NCBI RefSeq assembly: GCF_020012125.1
Contig: NZ_JAIFAG010000001.1
Span: 2,604,001 to 2,668,000 of the forward strand
DNA length: 64,000 nt
Direction of reading: 5' to 3'
Source of the DNA: Hymenobacter psoromatis
GTDB taxonomy: Bacteria; Bacteroidota; Bacteroidia; Cytophagales; Hymenobacteraceae
Position 1 is the stretch's first letter. The number at the start of each line of letters is the position of its first letter. This document shows, in pieces, positions 26,079-34,997 of the stretch. The notes below the pieces were generated by a model. That model did no database searches. It was not told where the DNA came from and worked only from the letters and a program-made list of their open reading frames with translations. Position numbers and translations under genes: made by a program.

Positions 26079-26154
26079 AGAGATGCGACCCTTTGCGTCT
26101 CTCGTCGCGCGAACGATTGTTCTAGCGACGAGAAACGCGAAGGGTCGCGTCTCT
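26079..26154. repeat. Family-C dispersed palindrome
   Basis: Arms 26079-26108 and 26125-26154 match at 27 of 30 positions and hold the core GCGACCCTTCGCGTCTC. The same core forms the hairpin at 44914-44999 and a lone arm at 47098-47124. It lies 7 bases from the stop of the dienelactone hydrolase gene. Confidence 0.88.
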
Positions 26155-26161
26155 ACGTTCC

Positions 26162-26869
26162 CTACCCCAGCTTTTCTTTGAAGAAAGCCAGCGTCATGGC
26201 CCAGGCTTCGGCGGCGGCATCCTTGTTATAGCTCGGGCGGGCGTCGCAGTTGAAGCCGTGGTCGGCGTAGGAAATAACGGTGCTGACGTAGGGTTTGCCG
26301 GTGGCATCCACCGCATCGATTATCGTCTTCACGTCGTCCTTTGAGATGTGCTCATCGAGCCCGCCCCAATAGAAAAGGTGCGGCCCGTGCAGAGCCGGCG
26401 CCAGGTCGGTGCGGGTGTGCAGGCCGCCGCCGTAGTACGACACGCCGGCTTGTACCGGCAGCTTGGCATTGGCCACGAAAGCCACCTGCCCGCCCAGGCA
26501 AAAGCCAATAGTGCCGATTTTATCCTTTTGCACGTTCGGCTGGCTTTGTAGCCAGTCGTAGGCGGCCTGCGCATCCTGGGTCATGGTTTCCAGGGTCACG
26601 GCCGAGTAGTGCGGCATCACGCTGGGGAAATTGTCATATGCGAACTCCGCGCCCGGCTCAGCGGTGCGGTGAAACAACTCGGGGGCCACCACCACGTAGC
26701 CGGCGGCGGCCAGGCGGTCGGCCACGTCGCGGATGTGCTGGTTCACGCCAAAGGCTTCCTGAAAGAGGATAATGCCGGGCGCGGCCGCCTGGTTTTGGGG
26801 CTGGGCCACGTAGGCGTGCGCCTGGGTGCCGTCGGCTACGTTTAGAACCAGCAAATTAGGAGTACTCAT
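26162..26869 (-). CDS. Dienelactone hydrolase family protein
   Basis: A 235-residue alpha/beta hydrolase with the DLH triad Cys124 (IGFCLGGQVAF), Asp172 (YWGGLDEHI) and His204 (YADHGFNCDA). Members cleave dienelactones or similar esters; most bacterial paralogues are uncharacterised. The ATG at 26869 is preferred because MSTPNLLVLNVADG is the usual start; the longer frame only adds hydrophobic residues. It shares its strand with the SDR upstream in coordinates, with a palindrome between them, so the two may be one transcript. Confidence 0.9.
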   Translation of the reverse strand: MSTPNLLVLNVADGTQAHAYVAQPQNQAAAPGIILFQEAFGVNQHIRDVADRLAAAGYVVVAPELFHRTAEPGAEFAYDNFPSVMPHYSAVTLETMTQDAQAAYDWLQSQPNVQKDKIGTIGFCLGGQVAFVANAKLPVQAGVSYYGGGLHTRTDLAPALHGPHLFYWGGLDEHISKDDVKTIIDAVDATGKPYVSTVISYADHGFNCDARPSYNKDAAAEAWAMTLAFFKEKLG

Positions 26870-27025
26870 AAAAAGAGAGGGGGGTAGGGAAAAGAAGCCC
26901 ACGGCCGGAAACAAGGCGGCGGAAGCCGATGTTTTAGCTTTTTGGGCATTGCGAAAACCGGCTGTCCCGATAAGCCTGTATTGCGCGCAATGACAACTGG
27001 CCTTCCTTCAGAAAATCAAAAGCTT

Positions 27026-28075
27026 ATGAAAACCTCCCTGCGCCTGAGCGTGCTCGACCAGTCGCCGGTGCGGCCCGGTGCCACCGCCCGCCAGGCTTTG
27101 CTCGAAACCACCGAGCTGGCCCAGCTTGCCGACCGCCTCGGCTACACCCGCTTCTGGGTGAGCGAGCACCACAACACGACCACCCTGGCCGGCCCCACGC
27201 CCGAGGTGCTGCTGGCCCATCTGGGCGCGCACACGCAGCACATCCGGCTGGGCTCGGGCGGCGTGATGCTACCCCACTACTCGGCCCTGAAGGTGGCCGA
27301 AAACTTCAAGATGCTGGAGGCGCTGCACCCCGGCCGCATCGACCTGGGCATTGGCCGCGCGCCGGGGGCCGACCGCCTCACGGCCTATGCCCTCAACCCC
27401 AGCAACCAGTTTAAGGAAGAAGATTTTATCGAGCAATTGATTGACTTGCAGGCGTATCTGCGCGACGACCGCACGCCCGAAACCATTCACGAGCGCGTGC
27501 AGGCCATTCCGCAGATTGATACGCAGCCCGAGCTGTGGCTGCTTAGCAGCAGCGGGCAGAGCGGGCACTTCGCGGCGCGGCTGGGCATGGGCTTCACGTT
27601 TGCGCAGTTTATCAACCCCAACGGCGGGCCGGCGGCCGTGCGCCAGTACCGCCAGCAGTTCCGGCCCTCGCCCGAGCTGGCGGTGCCCACCGCCAGCGTG
27701 GCGCTGTTCGTGCTCTGCGCCGATACCGAGGAAAAGGCCAACGCCCTGGCCAAGGCCATGCAAATCCAGCTCCTGCGCTTCGAGCAGGGGGTGCGCGGCC
27801 CCTACCCCACCGCCGCCGAGGCAATGGCCTACCAGTTTGCCCCTGAGGAGCTGGCGCGCCTGCGCCACCACCAGGGCCGCGTGGTGAGCGGCACGCCCGC
27901 GCAAGTGCACCAGCAGCTCACCGCGCTGGCCGCCGCCTACGAAGTAGACGAGCTTATCCTGACCAGCATCACCGCCGATTTTGCCGACCGTCTGCGCTCG
28001 TATGAGCTGCTAGCCGAATCCTTTAACCTCGCACCTACCGCCCAAGTAGTGGCCGAGATGGTGGAGATGGATTAG
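27026..28075 (+). CDS. LLM class flavin-dependent oxidoreductase (MsnO8-like)
   Basis: A 349-residue luciferase-like monooxygenase domain protein. It starts LRLSVLDQSPVRPGATARQA and has the family markers FWVSEHHNTTTLAGPTPEVL and IRLGSGGVMLPHYSALKVAE and the conserved DLGIGRAPGAD. Members of this subgroup use reduced FMN and O2, but substrates are usually unknown. The ATG at 27026 aligns with the family start; an upstream in-frame ATG at 26942 adds unrelated residues. It is divergent from the hydrolase gene with 156 bases between starts and ends before a terminator. Confidence 0.9.
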   Translation: MKTSLRLSVLDQSPVRPGATARQALLETTELAQLADRLGYTRFWVSEHHNTTTLAGPTPEVLLAHLGAHTQHIRLGSGGVMLPHYSALKVAENFKMLEALHPGRIDLGIGRAPGADRLTAYALNPSNQFKEEDFIEQLIDLQAYLRDDRTPETIHERVQAIPQIDTQPELWLLSSSGQSGHFAARLGMGFTFAQFINPNGGPAAVRQYRQQFRPSPELAVPTASVALFVLCADTEEKANALAKAMQIQLLRFEQGVRGPYPTAAEAMAYQFAPEELARLRHHQGRVVSGTPAQVHQQLTALAAAYEVDELILTSITADFADRLRSYELLAESFNLAPTAQVVAEMVEMD

Positions 28076-28102
28076 CTGGCGGGTGCTATCTGGTATGATT
28101 CT

Positions 28103-28140
28103 AAATAAAAGGAGGTTTCAGATGAAGCCTTCTTTTATTT
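28103..28140. terminator. Terminator after the LLM gene
   Basis: Arms 28103-28115 and 28128-28140 (13 bases, one mismatch) with A-rich left and T-rich right flanks. The stem is AT-rich but ends in a T-run. Confidence 0.6.
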
Positions 28141-28221
28141 TTATCCTTCTCACACTTAAATACTTACTGAATAACAGAGGATAAAATGTGTTTTTAAATC
28201 ACACCTGAAATTCATAATTTA

Positions 28222-28254
28222 TTTGGAATTCATCTAACACTAGCGTGACCTTTG
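28222..28254 (+). promoter_or_regulatory. Candidate promoter of the TonB receptor gene
   Basis: TTTG at 28222-28225, a 21-base spacer, then GACCTTTG at 28247-28254 (one mismatch to TAnnTTTG). The whole block 28140-28283 is AT-rich compared with its surroundings, as expected for a regulated promoter; no Fur-box-like palindrome was identified with confidence. Confidence 0.45.
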
Positions 28255-28283
28255 CGCTATGTTGAACAATTCTAAATAAGACA

Positions 28284-30758
28284 ATGCTCCGACTTTCTAC
28301 TTTTCTGCTGCTGGCCAGCGTGGTCCTGCCCGCACTTGGCCAGGCGCAGGAGCTGCCTATCCTGGCTGCTAATAATCAGGCGAACCAGCGCACAGGGAAA
28401 ATTCGGGGCGTTATTCGCACCAGCGACGGGCAGCCGGCGGCGTTCGTGAGCGTGGGTATTCCGACGCTCGGCAAAGGGGCCAATACGGCCGAAGACGGCT
28501 CTTTTACCATCGCGGGCGTGGAGCCGGGCACGCACGAGCTGCAAGTGTCCTACGTGGGCTTGCAGCCGCAACGCCAGACTGTGACGGTAGCCGCCGGCCA
28601 GACGACCAGGGCCGATTTTACCCTGAGCGAGAGCGCCGCCGACCTGAGCGAGGTAATCGTGACGGGCACCACCACTATCAACCGCCTGGCCACGGCCAGC
28701 AAGGCCGACATTGCGCCCCTCGACCAGCCCCAGAGCGTGGGCGTGGTGACGAGCACCGTGATTGCCGACCAGCAGCTAAACCGCCTCGGCGACGCGCTGC
28801 GCAACGTGAGCGGCGTGTCGCTGACGCAACAGCGCGGCGGCGTGGCCGAAACGTTTTCGGCGCGGGGCTACAGCATCGGCATCGGCGGCGGGGGGGGTAG
28901 CATCTTCAAAAACGGGCTGCTTTCCAATACCCAGGGCTTTCCCGATGCCAGCACCCTGGAGTCGGTGGAGGTGCTGAAGGGCGCGGCGGCGCTGCTCTAC
29001 GGCAATGTATCGGGCGGCTTGATTATCAACCTGGTAACCAAGAAGCCGCGCTATAACTGGGGCGGCTCGGTGGAGATGCGCGCCGGTAGCTACGGCTTTT
29101 ATAAGCCCATAGTGGACGTGTACGGCCCGCTCACCAAAAACCTGGCTTTCCGGGTGGTGGGCACTTACGAGAACGCCAAGAGCTACCGCGACGTGGTGAC
29201 CTCGAAGCGCCTGTATGTGAACCCTTCGCTGCTCTACAAGTTTGGCGAAAAAACCGACCTGCTGGTGCAGGGCGACTACCTGCGCTCCGACATCACGCCC
29301 GACGCGGGGGTAGGCATCATCAACCAGAATACCGATGCGCAGCTACCAGATGGCACGCCGCGTTCGCGCTTTATCAATATGAATTGGGCCTACAACGTGA
29401 CCGACCAGGCCAGCGGCTCGGCGGTGCTCAACCACCGCTTTTCGGACCAGTGGCGGTTGAGCGCCATCGGCGGCGTGCAGGATACCCGCGTGCACGGCTT
29501 TGGCGCGGCGGTGCCCAACAACGCCATCGCCCCCAACGGCGACTACACCCGCACGCTGAGCGCCGCCAACACCGGCGAGCGCGACTACAATGGCCAGCTG
29601 AATCTGAACGGCAAGTTCGACACGGGCTTTCTGAGCCACCAGCTGCTGGTGGGCGGCGATGCGCTGCGTATCCGCACTACCAGCACCACGTTTAAGTACC
29701 AGGATGCCAGCGGTAAGATTGGCCCGGCCTACGACGTTATCAATATCATTGACCGCTCGAAGTACGTGGAGCGCACCGACGTGCCCAGCATTATCGACAC
29801 GGCCCGCACTACCTCGCCCTCGTACCGCTATGGGGCCTACGTGCAGGATTTGATTGCGCTCTCGCCCAAGTTTAAGGTGCTGGCCGGCGTGCGCTGGTCG
29901 TATCAGAACACGGAGCAAACCAGCATCTCCAACCTCGACAAGCAGCGCCAGCGCGGCGGCCCCACGGCCAGCAAGGTTGACAAAGCCTTCTCACCCAAGG
30001 CGGCGCTGATTTACCAGCCCCTACCCCTGCTGTCGCTCTACGCCAGCTACGCCAACAACTTCACTATCAACACGGGCACCGACATTTACCTCCAGAACCT
30101 ATCGCCCTCGCTGGTGGACCAGTACGAGGCTGGCGCGAAAAGCGAGCTGTTTGGCAGCCGCCTGTTTGCCAACCTGAGCGTGTACCGCTACCGCAACAAC
30201 AACTTTGCTCAGATTGCGCCCCTCGACCAATACGGCAAGCCCAACGGCAACACCAACCTGAAGGAGCTGACCGGCGAAACTACCAGCGACGGGGCCGACG
30301 TGGACATCAGCGGCAGCTTCTCGACGAACTTCTACTTCAACGTGGGCTACGCCTACAATTTCATGCGCTACACCAACGCGGGCACCACCACGGGCAGCCC
30401 CATCAACGGTGAGCGCCTGACCAACAACCCCGCCCATACCGCCAACGCCTCCATTTTCTACACCTTCGACCGGCCCGGCCTGCGCGGCCTCAAGATGGGT
30501 GCATCGGCCTTCTACACTGGCCAGCGCCTGGGCGGCAACAACAACATGGTGGGCCAGACGCCGGTCTTCAACCGCCTCATCACCCTCAGCGGCTTCACCA
30601 CCGTGGACCTGTCGGCGGGCTACACGTACCAGCGCTTCTCCATCCTGGCCAAGGTGTCTAATAGTACGAACACGCTGAATTATCTGGTGCACGACCGGTA
30701 CAGCATCAACCCTATTCCGCCGCGCCAGTTTCTAACTACGGTTGGGTATCGGTTTTAG
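28284..30758 (+). CDS. TonB-dependent siderophore-type receptor
   Basis: An 824-residue outer-membrane receptor. It has a signal peptide (MLRLSTFLLLASVVLPALGQ), then a carboxypeptidase-like regulatory domain at about residues 37-115 (GKIRGVIRTSDGQPAAFVSV), a plug domain (DQPQSVGVVTSTVIADQQLN with LRNVSGVSLTQQRGG), and a long beta-barrel ending in the aromatic C-terminus FLTTVGYRF. The plug and barrel resemble FhuA/FoxA-type ferric siderophore receptors rather than SusC: it lacks the SusC length and has no SusD partner. It should import an iron chelate or related compound using TonB energy. It appears to be a single-gene unit. Confidence 0.92.
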   Translation: MLRLSTFLLLASVVLPALGQAQELPILAANNQANQRTGKIRGVIRTSDGQPAAFVSVGIPTLGKGANTAEDGSFTIAGVEPGTHELQVSYVGLQPQRQTVTVAAGQTTRADFTLSESAADLSEVIVTGTTTINRLATASKADIAPLDQPQSVGVVTSTVIADQQLNRLGDALRNVSGVSLTQQRGGVAETFSARGYSIGIGGGGGSIFKNGLLSNTQGFPDASTLESVEVLKGAAALLYGNVSGGLIINLVTKKPRYNWGGSVEMRAGSYGFYKPIVDVYGPLTKNLAFRVVGTYENAKSYRDVVTSKRLYVNPSLLYKFGEKTDLLVQGDYLRSDITPDAGVGIINQNTDAQLPDGTPRSRFINMNWAYNVTDQASGSAVLNHRFSDQWRLSAIGGVQDTRVHGFGAAVPNNAIAPNGDYTRTLSAANTGERDYNGQLNLNGKFDTGFLSHQLLVGGDALRIRTTSTTFKYQDASGKIGPAYDVINIIDRSKYVERTDVPSIIDTARTTSPSYRYGAYVQDLIALSPKFKVLAGVRWSYQNTEQTSISNLDKQRQRGGPTASKVDKAFSPKAALIYQPLPLLSLYASYANNFTINTGTDIYLQNLSPSLVDQYEAGAKSELFGSRLFANLSVYRYRNNNFAQIAPLDQYGKPNGNTNLKELTGETTSDGADVDISGSFSTNFYFNVGYAYNFMRYTNAGTTTGSPINGERLTNNPAHTANASIFYTFDRPGLRGLKMGASAFYTGQRLGGNNNMVGQTPVFNRLITLSGFTTVDLSAGYTYQRFSILAKVSNSTNTLNYLVHDRYSINPIPPRQFLTTVGYRF

Positions 30759-30777
30759 CAAGCCCCGCATCCTACTT
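30759..30777. repeat. Single-arm remnant of the family-A palindrome
   Basis: Nineteen bases (CAAGCCCCGCATCCTACTT) match 9096-9114 with one mismatch, starting directly after the TAG stop of the receptor gene. No opposing arm remains. Confidence 0.55.
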
Positions 30778-31548
30778 ATATAGCTCCCAGCCCAGCTTGA
30801 GAATAAACGCGCTCACTACCCCCAAAAACAGCACCCGCACGAAGCCCGTGCCCCGGCTCAGCGCCAGCCGCGCCCCCAGCGTGGAGCCCAGCACGTTGCA
30901 GGCGGCCATCGGCAGGGCGTAGTAGTACAGCACCTGCCCCGTGGAAATGAAGTAGGCCAGCCCGGTAATGTTGGTGGCAATATTGACCACCTTGGCCGAA
31001 GCCGAGGCCGCCAGAAAGTCGTAGCCAAACAGCCCCACAAACGCAAACAGCAGCAGGCTGCCCGTGCCCGGCCCAAAAAAACCGTCGTAAAACCCGATGG
31101 CCGCCCCCAGCCCTACCCCCATCCACAGCTCGCGGCTCCCTTGCAGGCGCGGCGCGTGCAGGCTGCCAAAGTCCTTGCGCCAGAAGGTATAAGCGGCCAT
31201 CAGCACCAGTAGCGCCAGCACCAGCGGCTTCGCCAGCTCTTTGTTGAGCCCGCTCACGGCCCGCGCGCCCAGCAGCGCGAAGCAGCCCGCCACCACCGCC
31301 GCCACCGCCACCGTGCGCCAATTGATGAATACGCCCGTCAGCCCTTGCAGGTAGCGGTAGGCTGAGGCCGAGGTGCCCGCCAGGCTGGCTACTTTGCCGG
31401 TACCCAGCACCGTCGGCACCGGCACCTGGGGTAGCAACAGCAGCAGCGCCGGCAGCTGAATGAGGCCGCCACCGCCCACCATGCCATCAATAAAGCCGGC
31501 CAGCAACGAGGCCAGGCAAAGGAGGGGTAGGGTGAAAGAGCTACTCAC
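30772..31548 (-). CDS. TauE/SafE (TSUP) family sulfite-exporter-like permease
   Basis: A 258-residue membrane protein with about eight hydrophobic helices and the family hallmarks GFIDGMVGGGGLIQLPALLL in the first repeat and GFYDGFFGPGTGSLLLFAFV in the second. TSUP proteins move sulfite, sulfoacetate or other organic anions across the inner membrane. The first codon is GTG at 31548, lying inside the end of the preceding gene (8-base overlap), so its translation is probably coupled to that gene. The stop is within a few bases of the receptor gene on the other strand. Confidence 0.88.
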   Translation of the reverse strand: MSSSFTLPLLCLASLLAGFIDGMVGGGGLIQLPALLLLLPQVPVPTVLGTGKVASLAGTSASAYRYLQGLTGVFINWRTVAVAAVVAGCFALLGARAVSGLNKELAKPLVLALLVLMAAYTFWRKDFGSLHAPRLQGSRELWMGVGLGAAIGFYDGFFGPGTGSLLLFAFVGLFGYDFLAASASAKVVNIATNITGLAYFISTGQVLYYYALPMAACNVLGSTLGARLALSRGTGFVRVLFLGVVSAFILKLGWELYK

Positions 31549-31948
31549 CTACGCCACCCTGCCTTAGCAAGGCCCAGACAAAGAAAGCGCTTATTAGCAA
31601 ACAGATAAGCAGGGGTTTCACCCAGCTTTTGCGCGGAAAGCTGGCTTCGTCAGGCAGGTATTTTTTGAAATAATAGCTGTCGAGCACGTAGCCCCAGGCC
31701 AAACCCAGACCGATAGATAATCCCCCGGTTTTTACCGGAATCAGGTTTAGCAGCAGTACCGACAAGGCCGTGTAGCCAATACTAGCCCACAATGCCTGCC
31801 GGGCGGCGGCGGGCGGCCCGGCATCTCGTAGCGAGTGAAAAGCCAGAATACCGCCGGCCAGGCCACTAAAAAGGGCGGAAAACCCCCGCACCACACGCGG
31901 CGAGTAAATAGCGGGCTTTGCTTGGTCGGGGGTATAGGCTGGCTCCAT
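31541..31948 (-). CDS. Hypothetical membrane protein (135 aa)
   Basis: I do not recognise the family. The protein has a short soluble N-terminus (MEPAYTPDQAKPAIYSPRVV) and about four hydrophobic helices (FSALFSGLAGGILAFHSL, ASIGYTALSVLLLNLIPV, SIGLGLAWGYVLDSYYF, PLLICLLISAFFVWAL). Its gene overlaps the start of the TSUP permease, so they are one transcriptional unit and the two proteins may work together. The ATG at 31948 is chosen over one at 31984 because of its position relative to the first predicted helix; both are possible. Confidence 0.7.
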   Translation of the reverse strand: MEPAYTPDQAKPAIYSPRVVRGFSALFSGLAGGILAFHSLRDAGPPAAARQALWASIGYTALSVLLLNLIPVKTGGLSIGLGLAWGYVLDSYYFKKYLPDEASFPRKSWVKPLLICLLISAFFVWALLRQGGVGE

Positions 31949-32055
31949 CGTTGCCTGAGAAAGGGAAAGCGCGAAACTACTCACCCGAATGGCTTAGGAG
32001 TAGCGACGACTTCCTTTTTCTTTCTGGCGCTGAACAGCTCCGGGCAAGATGCTCC

Positions 32056-34713
32056 CTAAAACGGCGGGTCCTCGCCAAAGCTATTGCCTTTGGGGAAGGG
32101 CACCGGCGCGGGCGCGTCGTTCATGCGCGAGCCCAGGCGGATGGTGTTGGGCGCGGCCCCGCCGCCGGCTTCGGCATCGAAGCTGCTGGGGGGTAGGGCG
32201 CTGGGCGCGTAGCCGCCGAAGCCGCCCGCGTCGCTACCCCCATCAAATCCGTCGAGGTCGGCAAACTTGGTGAAGCGGCCAATGAACTTGAGCTGCACCG
32301 TTTCGAGCGAGCCGTTGCGGTGCTTGGCAATAATGACCTCGCCCATGCCCTGGGTCGGGTTGCCCATCTCATCTTCCGTAATTTTATAGTACTCAGGCCG
32401 ATACAGAAAAATAACCATGTCGGCGTCCTGCTCGATAGAGCCCGATTCGCGCAGGTCGCTGAGCTGGGGCTTTTTGTCGCCGCCGCGCGTTTCGACCGAG
32501 CGCGAGAGCTGCGAGAGCGCAATTACCGGGATGTTCAGTTCCTTCGCAATGCCCTTGAGCGCCCGCGAGATACTGGCAATTTCCTGCTCGCGGTTGCCAC
32601 CCGGCCGGCCGGCCTCGCCGCCGCTCATCAGCTGCAAGTAGTCGATGATAATGAGCTGGATATCGTGCTGCGACTTGAGGCGGCGGCACTTGGCCCGCAG
32701 CTCCCGAATACTGAGCGCGGGCGTATCATCAATAAAAATCGGGGCCGACGACAGCGCCGAAATCTTGTGGTTGAGCTGCGCCCACTCGTAGTCGGCCAGG
32801 TTGCCCTTCTTGATTTTTTCCGAATCCAGCTCCGCCTCCGCCGAAATCAGACGATTGACGAGCTGAAGCGACGACATTTCGAGCGAGAAAATGGCAACCG
32901 CCTTCTTAAAATCGACCGCTGCGTTGCGCATAGCCGACACCACAAACGCCGTGTTGTGCGTCACGGTGCAGTCGGCCAGCAAAAAGAGGTGGTTACCATC
33001 AATCTCAAAGCCGTAGTAGTCGTCTTCCTGGTCAAACTCCACCGAAATTCCGGTCATGCGCCAGTCCACGGCCGATGCCCACGGATTGGCTTTTTTACGC
33101 CCAACGCGCACCGGAACCCGATTAATATCACCGTAAATCCGCACGCGATACACTTCACTTTCGTAGCCGATTTTGCTGATAACGGCTTGCTTCTTAGTCA
33201 ACGAGGTGCGGAAGCCCAGCGAGTTGCACAAGAACTTAATCTGGTGGGCTAACTCCCTGTTTTTCTGGGTAATCTCGTAGCCATTGCTCACCGGGTCGAG
33301 GTGGCCATCGGAGTCGATGAGGCCGGCTAGCAGGCGCAGGCGGTACTCAGTCGAGTTGACCAAATACTGCTGCGGAATGTGTTTATTTCCCAACACGCCC
33401 AGCTGGCGCAGCTCGTCCTGCACCGAGTATTCGGCGAGGCTACCCCCCTGCCGGCCGCGCGTGATGCCGTAGCTGTTGCAGCGGTCGGCCACGATGCCGG
33501 TGCTCACCTGCATGCCCAGCTCGCTGGCGTATTCGTGCAGATAGTCAATGATTTCCGTGTCCTGGCCCGTGCTGCGGCAGTTGGCGCTGGTACCATCGCC
33601 GAGCCACACGCCCAGGAAATACGGGTCGAGTGGCACGGCCTTTTCGGCAAACTCCACGGCCACTTTGTAGCCTTTGTAGTTCGACTGGAACTTGGGGCCT
33701 TTGGTCAGCCAGTCGCGCACTTCGATGTTGAGCACGTCGCCGTGACGGTGCGGGCCTTCGTTGCGGCTGCGCTTGAGCGAGAGAATGTGGCTCTCGTTCA
33801 CGCGGTAGTCGTCACCTTTGTTTTGGCGCACCCAGTACATGTTTTCGCGGCCGCGGGCCAGGCTTAGCACCCGGCGCGGCATCGAGTCGTCGCCCATCAG
33901 CAGGTCGCCCTGGCGCACGTCTTCGACGTTGCGCAGCGTACCGTCGAACATCACTACTTTGGTGCCCAGCGCCAGGCATTTGCCCATGCCAGGGCGAGCC
34001 GCAATAATCACCAAATCAGAGGGTTGCCAGCCGCTCGTTACCCTATCCAGCGCCGAGAAGCCGGTGGGCACGCCGGTGAGGCCGTCCTTCTGGTGCTTTT
34101 TTTCTTCGAGCTCCTTGATGGCCTTCACCATCAAATCCTGCATCGAATCGACGCCCTTGCGCATGTTGTCCTCCGACACCTGGAAGATGTTCTTCTCCGT
34201 GGCGTCGAGCAGCTCAAACACGTCGGTGGTTTCCTCGTAAGCGTCGCGCAGAATGTCGGTGGCAGTGCGAATTAATTCGCGCTTAATGGCCGCTTCCAGA
34301 ATCACGCGGGCGTGGGCCTCAATGTTGGCCGCCGAGTTAATGTGCATCGTGAGGCCGGCCACGTAGCCTACCCCCCCAGCGGCTTCCAGCTCGCCCATCT
34401 CGCGCAGCTCCTGCACCACGGTAAGCTGGTCGATGGGCTCCGACTTATCAAATAAGTTACTGATGGCCTTATAGATGCGCTGGTGACCGTCTTTGTAAAA
34501 GCTGTGCGCTTTCAGAATATCGACTACCGTCGTGAGGGCGTCCTTTTCCAGCATGAGGGCACCGAGCACGGCAGCTTCCATTTCGAGGCGCTGGGGCGGC
34601 AGCTTGCCGGTGGGCGACATCGGCACGGGCGGCCGCTGACCGCGGCCGCCCTGGAAGGCGGCGGCGGCGCGGGCCGCGGATTGCTTGAGGCGGTCGTCCA
34701 TGCGGTCGTTCAT
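32056..34713 (-). CDS. dnaB: Replicative DNA helicase DnaB containing an intein
   Basis: An 885-residue precursor. Residues 1-245 are the DnaB N-terminal domain and linker (QRLEMEAAVLGALMLEKDAL; TGFSALDRVTSGWQPSDLVI) ending at the Walker A lysine in ARPGMGK. Residues 246-587 are an intein (separate entry), and the helicase resumes with TAFVVSAMRNAAVDFKKAVA, through IIIDYLQLMSGG (Walker B) and SRSVETRGGDKKPQLSDLRE. After splicing the mature helicase would be 543 residues. It unwinds DNA at the replication fork as a hexamer. The C-terminal tail after about 820 is Gly/Ala-rich. A -7-like element lies at 34796-34803. Neighbours are unrelated. Confidence 0.96.
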   Translation of the reverse strand: MNDRMDDRLKQSAARAAAAFQGGRGQRPPVPMSPTGKLPPQRLEMEAAVLGALMLEKDALTTVVDILKAHSFYKDGHQRIYKAISNLFDKSEPIDQLTVVQELREMGELEAAGGVGYVAGLTMHINSAANIEAHARVILEAAIKRELIRTATDILRDAYEETTDVFELLDATEKNIFQVSEDNMRKGVDSMQDLMVKAIKELEEKKHQKDGLTGVPTGFSALDRVTSGWQPSDLVIIAARPGMGKCLALGTKVVMFDGTLRNVEDVRQGDLLMGDDSMPRRVLSLARGRENMYWVRQNKGDDYRVNESHILSLKRSRNEGPHRHGDVLNIEVRDWLTKGPKFQSNYKGYKVAVEFAEKAVPLDPYFLGVWLGDGTSANCRSTGQDTEIIDYLHEYASELGMQVSTGIVADRCNSYGITRGRQGGSLAEYSVQDELRQLGVLGNKHIPQQYLVNSTEYRLRLLAGLIDSDGHLDPVSNGYEITQKNRELAHQIKFLCNSLGFRTSLTKKQAVISKIGYESEVYRVRIYGDINRVPVRVGRKKANPWASAVDWRMTGISVEFDQEDDYYGFEIDGNHLFLLADCTVTHNTAFVVSAMRNAAVDFKKAVAIFSLEMSSLQLVNRLISAEAELDSEKIKKGNLADYEWAQLNHKISALSSAPIFIDDTPALSIRELRAKCRRLKSQHDIQLIIIDYLQLMSGGEAGRPGGNREQEIASISRALKGIAKELNIPVIALSQLSRSVETRGGDKKPQLSDLRESGSIEQDADMVIFLYRPEYYKITEDEMGNPTQGMGEVIIAKHRNGSLETVQLKFIGRFTKFADLDGFDGGSDAGGFGGYAPSALPPSSFDAEAGGGAAPNTIRLGSRMNDAPAPVPFPKGNSFGEDPPF
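32953..33978 (-). other. DnaB intein with LAGLIDADG homing endonuclease
   Basis: A 342-residue in-frame protein insertion in the P-loop, between Lys245 of GMGK and Thr588. It starts with Cys246 (CLALGTKVVMFDG, block A), has an N-terminal splicing His in NESHILSLK (block B), dodecapeptide motifs FLGVWLGDGTSA and LLAGLIDSDGHLD, and ends YYGFEIDGNHLFLLADCTVT then HN (blocks F and G), with Asn587 as the last residue and Thr588 as the +1 nucleophile. All residues needed for splicing are present, and the two LAGLIDADG motifs suggest an intact endonuclease. DnaB is a known intein host (Rhodothermus, cyanobacteria). Whether it splices is inference from motifs. Confidence 0.94.
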
Positions 34714-34795
34714 AGTAGCTGGGGGGCGGGAGGAGAGCGGGAATAGGAAGCAACAGCGTGGCCGCCGAACTCAGGACCAGGCGGGCCGTAACCAA

Positions 34796-34803
34796 CAAAG
34801 CTA
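34796..34803 (-). promoter_or_regulatory. Bacteroidota -7 promoter element upstream of dnaB
   Basis: Minus strand TAGCTTTG matches TAnnTTTG, 83 bases before the dnaB ATG. No -33 box is obvious. Confidence 0.4.
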
Positions 34804-34997
34804 ACCCGAAAGTGCTCGAAATAAAAGCTGGCTTTCGGCTTTTACCACGCGGGTATTTGCCGGCCTGACTGGCCGGCCGGCCGTACTTTCGCCCCCCGCA
34901 ACTGGCCGGTTGCCAGCGCCTTGCCTGGCCTCCTACCCCGCGCCCGGTTTTAAATCAGCCACCAGGAATCAGGAACAAGAAACTTAAAATCAAGGAC

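Noticed and set aside
28284..30758. SusC-type polysaccharide receptor.
   Set aside because: Length is 824 residues rather than about 1000, no SusD follows, and the plug resembles siderophore receptors.
32953..33978. Insertion in dnaB as a group I or II intron.
   Set aside because: The frame stays open throughout and carries intein splicing motifs; no intron RNA core is evident.
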